A stretch of 18,797 nt of DNA. It comes from an uncultured Eubacteriaceae bacterium (GTDB taxonomy: Bacteria; Bacillota; Clostridia; Lachnospirales; CAG-274). The stretch is taken from the NCBI GenBank assembly GCA_938042265.1, contig CALIRN010000071.1, forward strand, positions 1 to 18,797, written 5' to 3'. A model generated the notes under the pieces. The model did not search any database and was not told where the DNA came from. It saw only the letters and a program-made list of their open reading frames with translations. How positions within the stretch are numbered: position 1 is the first letter of the stretch; every line of letters begins with the position of its first letter. A program made the position numbers and the translations under genes. Positions 7,401 to 13,573 of this stretch are shown here, one piece after another.

Positions 7401-8747
7401 TTACTTTATAATGCAGTTTTTAACATTGGTCTGTTTAATGCAATCATCACCTGTGCGGTTGTTTTTATTAATACAGTTGTTAAAAATAATATCCTCGCTG
7501 TTTTCTACCTCAAAGGCAGGACCGTCAGCGCCGACAACAGTTACATTGCTGAAGCTAATACCCCTTGTATTGCTGGCAAAAAAGCCCTTTTGAGCCATAT
7601 CCTCAATGCCTGCAAGCATGGCAGGTTTGCCGGGCACGGGATTATCGGACATGGAAATATAGATATTTTCAAAGGTACAATCCTCAACATACTGCTCTGC
7701 AAGACCGTAAAAGTAACCCGCTGCGGCGTTTACCTCCTTGCAGGTCATATTTGCAAAGTGCAGACGTCTGAAAGCAGGGGTTTCCTCGGTGATGGGGTAT
7801 GGATTTTTATCCCATACATACTTGTCGTTGCCTCTTGGTCCGCAGAAGTAGTAAAGGTTTGCAATAAAAGGACAAAGGACATTTTCCATAACGACGTTGT
7901 CAACTCTGATATCCTCCACTACGCCGCCTCTGCCTCGCCTTGACTTAAGACGGATACCTCTGTCAGTACCCTCAAATACGCAGTTGGAGATTGTAACGTT
8001 TACAATACCGCCGCTCATTTCAGAGCCAAGTACCACGCCGCCATGACCATGAACCATTGTGCAGTTTGTAATTGTAATATTCTTGCAGGGTACTCGTATT
8101 TCAGTATCCTCTGTACCGGCTTTAATGGCAATGCAGTCATCGCCTACATCTATATGGCAGTTGCTGATGTGTACGTTTGTACAGGACTCAGGGTCAATAC
8201 CGTCTGTATTAGGTGAATCGCTTGGATTGTTAATTGTTACGTTGTCAACCGTTACATTATCGCAAAGGATTGTGTTGATTGTCCAACTGGGTGAGTTTTT
8301 AAGGGTAACGCCCTGTATAAGAATATTTTTACACTCATAAGGTGCAATGAGCTTTGGACGTGGATATTCATTTTCCTTAGCTCTGAAAATCTTCCACCAG
8401 AAAGCCCCCTGTCCGTCAAGAGTACCCTTACCGGTTATTGACACATTTTCCTCATTGTCTGCATTTATACAGGAGGCATAGCAGTCACGCTTAACACCCT
8501 CCCAACGTGAGGTAACAATGGGATATTCGCTGATATCGTTTGAAAAAAGAAGCGTTGCGCCTGCCTCCACATTAAGCTCAATATTGCTTTTAAGGAAAAT
8601 AGGACCGGTAAGATAAGTGCCTGCCGGTACAAATACGGTGCCGCCTCCGTTTTCAGTACATTTGTCAATTGCTTTCCCAATAGCCTCGGTACAGGAGGTC
8701 TTGCCGTTTCCCACTGCACCGAAGTCAAGAATATTAATAATAGCCAT
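7401..8747 (-). CDS. Cytoplasmic polygalacturonase / galacturonidase (GH28)
   Basis: Hydrolyses alpha-1,4 bonds between galacturonic acid residues. The protein has 448 residues and the right-handed beta-helix pattern throughout. All four GH28 signatures are intact: NTDG (180-183, catalytic D182), GDDC (202-205, catalytic D203 and D204), the GHG histidine (H235 in HGHGG) and RLK (266-268). The N-terminus (MAIINILDFGAVGNGKT) goes straight into the usual pectate-lyase-3-type start with no signal peptide, so the enzyme is predicted to be intracellular. It therefore probably acts on imported oligogalacturonides, likely in exo mode, though exo versus endo is an inference. GGAGG lies 8 nt before the ATG. 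It is the last gene of the operon, 29 bp after the esterase, and is followed at once by a terminator. Rhamnogalacturonan or xylogalacturonan substrates cannot be excluded. Confidence 0.93.
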   Translation of the reverse strand: MAIINILDFGAVGNGKTSCTEAIGKAIDKCTENGGGTVFVPAGTYLTGPIFLKSNIELNVEAGATLLFSNDISEYPIVTSRWEGVKRDCYASCINADNEENVSITGKGTLDGQGAFWWKIFRAKENEYPRPKLIAPYECKNILIQGVTLKNSPSWTINTILCDNVTVDNVTINNPSDSPNTDGIDPESCTNVHISNCHIDVGDDCIAIKAGTEDTEIRVPCKNITITNCTMVHGHGGVVLGSEMSGGIVNVTISNCVFEGTDRGIRLKSRRGRGGVVEDIRVDNVVMENVLCPFIANLYYFCGPRGNDKYVWDKNPYPITEETPAFRRLHFANMTCKEVNAAAGYFYGLAEQYVEDCTFENIYISMSDNPVPGKPAMLAGIEDMAQKGFFASNTRGISFSNVTVVGADGPAFEVENSEDIIFNNCINKNNRTGDDCIKQTNVKNCIIK

Positions 8748-8776
8748 TTTTATTTCCTCCGATTTATTTATAAAAT

Positions 8777-9811
8777 TTAAAGTGCCTGGTTCAGCACCTT
8801 GTCTAAAAATTCATAACAGCTTCCATACCATCTGTGAGCACCCTCACAAAAGACAAGCTGCAGGTTTTCCTCCTTATTATAGAAGGTATATGCCTTTTTT
8901 GCGGTTTCAAACTGTTTATATACGCTTTCCTGTCCGCTTCTGCCATGGAGCTTATCCTCCTTGCCGCATTCAATAAAAAGAGGCTTTGGTGCAGCCAAAG
9001 CAGCCAGCTCACCGCAGTCGGCAGTGTTCCACATATTATGTACAAAGTTACATCCGCATTTATTGCTCTGCAGGCAGGTATCCTTTTGAGTATGAAAATA
9101 TCCGCTTACGACTGATACATCAATATTATCACACAAAGCAGACAAAAGCAGACTGAATAAGCCACCTCCCGAAAAGCCGCAACTACCTGCTTTATCAAAC
9201 TTGTTTTCCTTTAAAGAAAGAGCAAATTTAGTAAGCTGCATAAGCTCAAAAAGGGCAACACCCTGTAAGCTTAAGCCCAGTGCCGAAAGAGGATTGTTGA
9301 TCATATCACAAAGGGACCTGATATCGTCTTCACAAAGCCCCGTCATACGCTCGCCGCTGCCGAGAATATCTGGACAAACAGCAATAAACCCTTCCTTTGC
9401 AAGCTCCAGAGCGTAAGCTGAATTTTTCGTGTTTGAATTTGCTCCAAAGGGAAGATTGCCCGCAATACCCTCCTTACCATAGCTGCCATGTCCGTGTATT
9501 GCAATTATTACTTTGCCGTTGCAATGGTTAGGTACAATTACATATAGAGGCATTTTCAGGTTAACTGCTGTAGGCAAAATGTATTTGTCACGCCTGTAGG
9601 TTTCAAACTTAACACTTTCGATAAGCTCTGCATCGCTCCTATCAGGCTTAAGCTTATTAAAGCCGATAGTGTCAAGCAATGATTTTTTTGTTGTTGTTTT
9701 CCATTCCTTAAGTTCTTTTATATTCTGTACATTAAGGCTGCATTTTTTTTCTGCCTGTGCACAAAGCCCAAGCAAAAAGCTTTCTCCGTTTATTTCATCA
9801 ATACTGTACAT
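8777..9811 (-). CDS. Alpha/beta hydrolase, probable (pectin/xylan) acetyl esterase
   Basis: A 344-residue alpha/beta hydrolase. The oxyanion-side motif is IAIHGHGS (104-110). The nucleophile is S214 in GFSGGG. The acid is probably D286 in CGKEDKL and the histidine H326 in CEGAHRWYG, so the triad is complete. The segment with KCGCNF (251-256) followed by AAPKPLFIECGKED matches the conserved CGCN and AP-PLF-ESG-ED region of acetyl-xylan-esterase-like (Abhydrolase_7 type) enzymes. There is no signal peptide. Its ATG overlaps the stop of the pectin methylesterase in a TGATG, with GAGGAT ahead of it, so the two are translationally coupled. The setting suggests it removes acetyl groups from galacturonate oligomers so that GH28 can cut. 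The substrate is inferred from neighbours only; a feruloyl or other ester is possible. Confidence 0.82.
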   Translation of the reverse strand: MYSIDEINGESFLLGLCAQAEKKCSLNVQNIKELKEWKTTTKKSLLDTIGFNKLKPDRSDAELIESVKFETYRRDKYILPTAVNLKMPLYVIVPNHCNGKVIIAIHGHGSYGKEGIAGNLPFGANSNTKNSAYALELAKEGFIAVCPDILGSGERMTGLCEDDIRSLCDMINNPLSALGLSLQGVALFELMQLTKFALSLKENKFDKAGSCGFSGGGLFSLLLSALCDNIDVSVVSGYFHTQKDTCLQSNKCGCNFVHNMWNTADCGELAALAAPKPLFIECGKEDKLHGRSGQESVYKQFETAKKAYTFYNKEENLQLVFCEGAHRWYGSCYEFLDKVLNQAL

Positions 9812-10773
9812 CAGATTAAATCCTCATAGTTTTTAATTTCATATTTCCAATCACCCAATATCTTGTCAATAGAATATTTTTCAGCATCAGCTTCTGTAAG
9901 CACATGGCTCCAGTCCTCCAACTCGGTCTCATTATAGCCCTCTCCATAGCTGCCGTACTGAGCATATGTAGCAGTAAGATGTCTGTCTGTATCATTCCAT
10001 CTGCAAAAGCCTTTTTTGCTTACGCATTTATCAAGCTTACAGTTTATAAATACTGTTTTGGCGTATTCTCTCCAAGGTCTGCCGAGAAATACCATACCGT
10101 CATTTGCAGAGCCTGTTATATGGCAGTTTTTAAACACATAACCATATTGAAGCTTATTCGAAGTACAGGCGGCGGTTACATAACAGGGTAGCTGTTTCGG
10201 TCTTTCAAGGGCAAAAACTTCGCAATCCTCAAATACTGCTGAGGCACCGCCAAATATAAAGTCTACATCTCCCTCAATATAACAGTTTTTAAAAAGCTGT
10301 CTGTTTAATATTTCAGGTTTTTTTTCAATATCTAAAAACATAGGTCCGGTAAGCAGTGTATCCTGCTTTGCAATTATTCTGCAATCCTTAATAACTGCTT
10401 TGTCACAGTCCAAATAAAGTGCTACGGCCTGTCCTACCACGCTGCCGAAGCCTGCATTGTTTTCAAAAGTAAGGTTATAAGCCTGAAAGCCCTCTGCCTT
10501 TTGAGTAATGTGAACGCTTGCGGTTTTAAAGGTGCCCATAGGTTCACCTGTTTTATCGGGCATAAAAGCTCCGTCATTGTACCTCAGTACGGTTTTGTTC
10601 CTATCCTGACCTATGAGAGTAATGTCAGGCTTATCTATCAAAAGCTTTTCCTCATATATTCCGTTTTTAATATATATAATTGCAGGCTTACCAAATTCAA
10701 CTGCATCAATTGCCGATGCAACATCAGTGTAATTCCCGCTGCCGTTTTTATCAACTGTAAGCTTTAACGACAT
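9811..10773 (-). CDS. Cytoplasmic pectin methylesterase (CE8)
   Basis: Removes methyl esters from galacturonate, releasing methanol and free acid groups. The protein has 320 residues, a near-minimal CE8 beta-helix domain. Signatures are present in order: GQAVAL (Q115), KQDTLL (Q137, catalytic D138), DVDFIFGGASAVFEDCE (catalytic D171) and FLGRPWREYAKTVF (R232 and W234, substrate binding). There is no signal peptide, unlike the secreted plant and Erwinia PemA-type enzymes, so it should act on oligomers already imported. I start at ATG 10773: GGAGG stands 7 nt upstream, whereas an in-frame TTG at 10779 would lie 1 nt from it. It is the first gene of the operon, behind a good promoter at 10815-10843, and its stop overlaps the esterase start. 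Confidence 0.93.
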   Translation of the reverse strand: MSLKLTVDKNGSGNYTDVASAIDAVEFGKPAIIYIKNGIYEEKLLIDKPDITLIGQDRNKTVLRYNDGAFMPDKTGEPMGTFKTASVHITQKAEGFQAYNLTFENNAGFGSVVGQAVALYLDCDKAVIKDCRIIAKQDTLLTGPMFLDIEKKPEILNRQLFKNCYIEGDVDFIFGGASAVFEDCEVFALERPKQLPCYVTAACTSNKLQYGYVFKNCHITGSANDGMVFLGRPWREYAKTVFINCKLDKCVSKKGFCRWNDTDRHLTATYAQYGSYGEGYNETELEDWSHVLTEADAEKYSIDKILGDWKYEIKNYEDLI

Positions 10774-10814
10774 TGTCAATCCTCCAAATAAAATTTTATT
10801 TCATATTTATATAT

Positions 10815-10843
10815 ATGATAACACCAATTTGGAAATTTGTCTA
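10815..10843 (-). promoter_or_regulatory. Promoter of the pectin operon
   Basis: On the minus strand TAGACA (10843-10838), a 17-bp spacer, then TATCAT (10820-10815); each box matches consensus at five of six positions. The start would be near 10808, giving a leader of about 35 nt. The spacer holds the small palindrome CCAA-T-TTGG (10823-10831), in a good position for a repressor, but at 4 bp per arm it may be chance. Confidence 0.65.
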
Positions 10844-10884
10844 CAAAATATATTTATAAAAAATGGTTTAGCGAAATATTAATT

Positions 10885-10932
10885 AACCAAAAAAGCAGAT
10901 ATAATACAAGCTGTTAACCGTATCATATCTGC
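10885..10932 (-). terminator. Intrinsic terminator after the MATE gene, possibly bidirectional
   Basis: GCAGATATAATAC (10895-10907) pairs with GTATCATATCTGC (10920-10932): 12 of 13 positions, 12-nt loop. On the minus strand it is followed by six T (10894-10889), so it ends transcripts of the MATE gene. On the plus strand it is followed by ATTTTTG, which gives some activity that way too. It lies between the MATE gene and the pectin operon promoter and would insulate the operon. Confidence 0.82.
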
Positions 10933-10960
10933 ATTTTTGAAGAAAGCGACGGTTTTCTGC

Positions 10961-10992
10961 TATTATAGCATTTCGGGGCAAATGTTATAATA
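10961..10992. repeat. Second long hairpin between the MATE stop and its terminator
   Basis: TATTATAGCATTT (10961-10973) pairs with AAATGTTATAATA (10980-10992) across a 6-nt CGGGGC loop: 13 pairs with one wobble. No T tract follows on either strand. It starts 17 bp past the MATE stop, so it would sit in the 3' end of that mRNA. It shares the direct repeat ATAATACAAG with the terminator hairpin (10901-10910 and 10987-10996). Confidence 0.6.
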
Positions 10993-11008
10993 CAAGATTA
11001 CCGGTCTT

Positions 11009-12391
11009 TTATTTCAACGGTATCTGTTTACAACGGTCGCATCTGTAGAGCACCCACAGCACAAGTGAGGAGAGTGCATTACTTGTAACCACTGAAAACC
11101 AGACACTCCTTTCTTCCATTTTAAGGAAATAGCTGAATATAAAAAGAGTTAAAAATCTGAATATCCACAGCCGAGTAGCATCAATAAGCATTGTTATAAC
11201 TGTTTTACCGTTGCCGTTAAAGTAGCCCTTTGTAGTATCATATATACCGTTTGTCCAGCAGCAGAACGCCATTATTGATAAAAAGTCCGCAGCCATTGGT
11301 ATTACCTGTTCATCAGATGAAAATATACCTACCATTGCAGTTGAAATAAAATTGCGTGAAAGTATCATTCCGCTTATAAATAGAAAGGCAACTATCATAA
11401 GCCTTGCCTTTCTGTAAGCTTCGTCGGCTCTTTTAAACTGATCTGCGCCCACATTCTGTCCGACTATTGTGGCAGTTGCAGAGCCGAGGGCTGTTGAAGG
11501 CATTGTAATAATGCCGTTAATTCTGTTGCCTATACCGTATGCGGCCATGGCGTCATTTCCGTATGCAAGTACATTTTTTGTCATCAGCAGAAAGCCTAAC
11601 TGCATTGTACTGCCGCCTATGGCAGTAGGAAGACCTACGCTTATAATACGCTTAATTTTATCTGACTTGGGCTTAAGATTATTGAGATTAAGCTCCAAAT
11701 ATACCGGCTTATTTTTTTTGACAAGATCACATAAGGCTATTACGGCACAAGGTGCCTTTGCCAGCATTGTAGCAAGGGCTGCACCTGCAACACCCCAATG
11801 AAAAACGAGTATAAACAAGGGATCCAGAAACAGGTTAATTATAACGCCCAGCAGATTAAGTCTCATGGGACGTATGGTATCTCCCTGCGCCTGACTGACC
11901 GCAGCAAACAGGTTAATCATAAAAAGGAAGGGCAGGTCCGTAAGAACTATCTGCAAATAAGTACATCCGTATGTTTCAACCTTACCCTTTGCACCAAGCC
12001 ACGCTACAATAAAGGGTGTAAACAAAATGCACATTATGGCAAAGCTTACCGAAAACAGCATTGAGGCAGTAAAAAGTTGATTAGCCATTTCCCTTGCATT
12101 TTTTTTGTCCTTTGCACCTACGTACTGGGAAATAAGTATGGCACCTGCCAGCGTAAATCCCTGTCCGAAATTAATGACTATATTCTGCACGGGAGTTACC
12201 AAAGATATTGCCGCCATTTCATCGGTGCCGAGCCTGCCAAGCAGATAGGTGTCGGTAAGATTGTACATGGTCTGTATAAAATTATTTATAACAATAGGTA
12301 TGGACAGAGTAAGTATAGCCTTACTCAAACTGCCTGATAAAATAAGCTGCGAGTTCTTTTCAGCTGTGCTGACAGTATTGTTTTTATCCAC
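11009..12391 (-). CDS. MATE-family multidrug/toxin efflux transporter
   Basis: A membrane antiporter of about 460 residues exporting an unknown compound in exchange for Na+ or H+. The twelve hydrophobic segments fall into two similar halves. The first helix region LSIPIVINNFIQTMYNLTDTYLLGRLG and the later SVGLPTAIGGSTMQLGFLLM are the equivalent starts of the two MATE repeats. GQGFTLAGAILISQYVGAKD and GSATATIVGQNVGADQ are the matching conserved stretches. The frame extends to 12442, but I start at GTG 12391 because AGGAGG lies 7 nt before it; a start at 12442 would have no ribosome site and would include the predicted promoter. It is divergent from the araC-like gene. Whether it belongs to pectin metabolism is unknown; it is not a known sugar importer type. 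Confidence 0.9.
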   Translation of the reverse strand: MDKNNTVSTAEKNSQLILSGSLSKAILTLSIPIVINNFIQTMYNLTDTYLLGRLGTDEMAAISLVTPVQNIVINFGQGFTLAGAILISQYVGAKDKKNAREMANQLFTASMLFSVSFAIMCILFTPFIVAWLGAKGKVETYGCTYLQIVLTDLPFLFMINLFAAVSQAQGDTIRPMRLNLLGVIINLFLDPLFILVFHWGVAGAALATMLAKAPCAVIALCDLVKKNKPVYLELNLNNLKPKSDKIKRIISVGLPTAIGGSTMQLGFLLMTKNVLAYGNDAMAAYGIGNRINGIITMPSTALGSATATIVGQNVGADQFKRADEAYRKARLMIVAFLFISGMILSRNFISTAMVGIFSSDEQVIPMAADFLSIMAFCCWTNGIYDTTKGYFNGNGKTVITMLIDATRLWIFRFLTLFIFSYFLKMEERSVWFSVVTSNALSSLVLWVLYRCDRCKQIPLK

Positions 12392-12413
12392 TATACTCCC
12401 TCCTTTTATAAGT

Positions 12414-12442
12414 ATTCTACTGCAAAAAAGCAATATAAACAA
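12414..12442 (-). promoter_or_regulatory. Promoter of the MATE gene
   Basis: On the minus strand TTGTTT (12442-12437), a 17-bp spacer, then TAGAAT (12419-12414). The -10 box is good and the -35 weak, so an activator may be needed. The start falls just upstream of the Shine-Dalgarno at about 12404, which supports the GTG 12391 start. Confidence 0.5.
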
Positions 12443-12492
12443 GAATTTTTTTGACTAATCATATAATAATTACAGATTTTTTGCTCTGTTTG

Positions 12493-12501
12493 TGTTATAC
12501 T
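12493..12501 (+). promoter_or_regulatory. Extended -10 promoter of the araC-like gene
   Basis: TGT-TATACT (12493-12501) is an extended -10 element (TG one base before the box), which can work without a good -35; none is seen at 17 bp. The start would be near 12508, giving a leader of about 17 nt with AAAGGAGG at 12511-12518 and ATG at 12525. Confidence 0.55.
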
Positions 12502-12524
12502 GATAAAAGCAAAGGAGGTTAATT

Positions 12525-13349
12525 ATGTCTGACTATTTTAAAATATCAAAAATAAGACGTGAGCCTTATTTTACAATGGACAGCTCGCATTATCACAGGG
12601 AATATGAAATTTATTTTTTGCTTAACGGTACCAGACGTTTTTTTATAGAGGACAGCATTTATAACATAAAGGGCGGTGATATAGTTATATTGCCAAAGGG
12701 GGTGCTTCACAGAACCTCTTACCTTAACAGTCTGTCTCATGAAAGATTTAACACTGTATTTTCGGCGGAATATTTCTCGGATTTAACAGATAAATTGGGT
12801 GAAAAAGTGATTGAAGAACACTTTTCCGTACATCCGGTAATATCATTGCCGCAAAGCAGATTAAACCGTATAACGGAATTATTTGAGCGTCTTTATATTG
12901 AATACAACAACAGTGATGAATTCAGCAGTCTTAATATAAAAAATATTTTGCAGGAAATAATTATTTTTCTTATACGGTGTATCAGCTTCAGGGATAATGC
13001 TGCCCCTATTGATTTGGATGCTACCGATTGTCTGATGCAGGAGGCGGCAAGGTACATAAGCAATAACTACAACCGAGAGCTGACTCTTGCCGGTGTTGCT
13101 GCTACCGTAAATATGAGCCCCACATATTTTTCAAGAAAATTCAAAGAGACTACAGGCTTCGGCTTTAAGGAATATCTTGTTAACATAAGGCTTAAAAAAG
13201 CGTCTCTGATGCTTTTGGAAACAAGTAGCAGTGTTACGGAAATTGCCATAAGCTGTGGCTTTAATGACAGTAATTATTTTGGTGATGTTTTCAGACGGGC
13301 AAAAGGAATGTCGCCGTTAAATTACCGCAAGAACAATGTTTTTGTGTAA
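12525..13349 (+). CDS. AraC-family transcriptional regulator (cupin sensor + HTH_18)
   Basis: A one-component regulator of 274 residues. The N-terminal cupin-like sensor domain has HYHREYEIYFLLNG (H22 and H24) and GGDIVILPKGVLHRT, the common beginning of sugar-responsive AraC proteins in Clostridia. The C-terminal pair of helix-turn-helices occupies about residues 166-270: LTLAGVAATVNMSPTYFSRK...G is the first, and VTEIAISCGFNDSNYFGDVF followed by KGMSPLNYR the second. The cognate sugar is unknown. It is divergent from the MATE gene and lies between the pectin operon and the PL9 gene. Control of any of these is plausible by position, but I found no shared operator. A strong AAAGGAGG lies 6 nt before the ATG. 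Confidence 0.92.
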   Translation: MSDYFKISKIRREPYFTMDSSHYHREYEIYFLLNGTRRFFIEDSIYNIKGGDIVILPKGVLHRTSYLNSLSHERFNTVFSAEYFSDLTDKLGEKVIEEHFSVHPVISLPQSRLNRITELFERLYIEYNNSDEFSSLNIKNILQEIIIFLIRCISFRDNAAPIDLDATDCLMQEAARYISNNYNRELTLAGVAATVNMSPTYFSRKFKETTGFGFKEYLVNIRLKKASLMLLETSSSVTEIAISCGFNDSNYFGDVFRRAKGMSPLNYRKNNVFV

Positions 13350-13355
13350 AAAAAT

Positions 13356-13368
13356 GTGCATTGTGCAC
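13356..13368 (+). terminator. Weak hairpin after the araC-like gene
   Basis: GTGCA-TTG-TGCAC (13356-13368), 5 bp with a 3-nt loop, followed by TTTGTTG, just after the stop at 13349. It is short with a poor T tract, so termination would be partial. Nothing better is seen before the next promoter. Confidence 0.3.
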
Positions 13369-13430
13369 TTTGTTGTGGCATAAACCATATTTTTACTGCG
13401 ATAATATGATAAATTTATTTAATTATGTAC

Positions 13431-13470
13431 TTGCAAAATTTGACGTTTGTAAGTATAATTAAGATATAAT
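13431..13470 (+). promoter_or_regulatory. Two overlapping promoters of the surface pectate lyase gene
   Basis: First: TTGCAA (13431-13436), 17-bp spacer, perfect TATAAT (13454-13459). Second: TTGACG (13440-13445), 19-bp spacer, perfect TATAAT (13465-13470). The two -10 boxes are 11 bp apart, so starts near 13466 and 13477 are expected. With the codon bias of the gene this suggests high expression. Confidence 0.7.
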
Positions 13471-13476
13471 GCATAG

Positions 13477-13573
13477 AGTGACCGGTGAGGTAAAGCATAT
13501 ATCGGCTCGGGGCGGGTAAATGAATTTATTTTATGGGGCACATTGCAAAATAAATATTGAAAGGAGTTTTTTT
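13477..13573 (+). promoter_or_regulatory. About 100-nt 5' leader with a hairpin before the ribosome site
   Basis: The leader of the PL9 gene opens with a GC-rich patch (13481-13517, with ACCGGT and CGGCTCGGGGCGGG) in AT-rich surroundings. It then has a hairpin of ATTTATTTT (13524-13532) with AAAATAAAT (13547-13555), 9 bp, 14-nt loop. AAGGAG (13561-13566) follows 5 nt later and the ATG 7 nt after that. The hairpin leaves the ribosome site free and may stabilise the mRNA. I compared the patch with the c-di-GMP, glycine and THF riboswitch cores that I know and found no match. GAGGTAAAG at 13487 also occurs in the first repeat copy at 5560. Confidence 0.4.

Noticed and set aside
13477..13573. c-di-GMP or other riboswitch in the pectate lyase leader
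   Set aside because: The GC-rich patch looked promising, but the conserved cores of the c-di-GMP-I, c-di-GMP-II, THF and glycine classes are not present.
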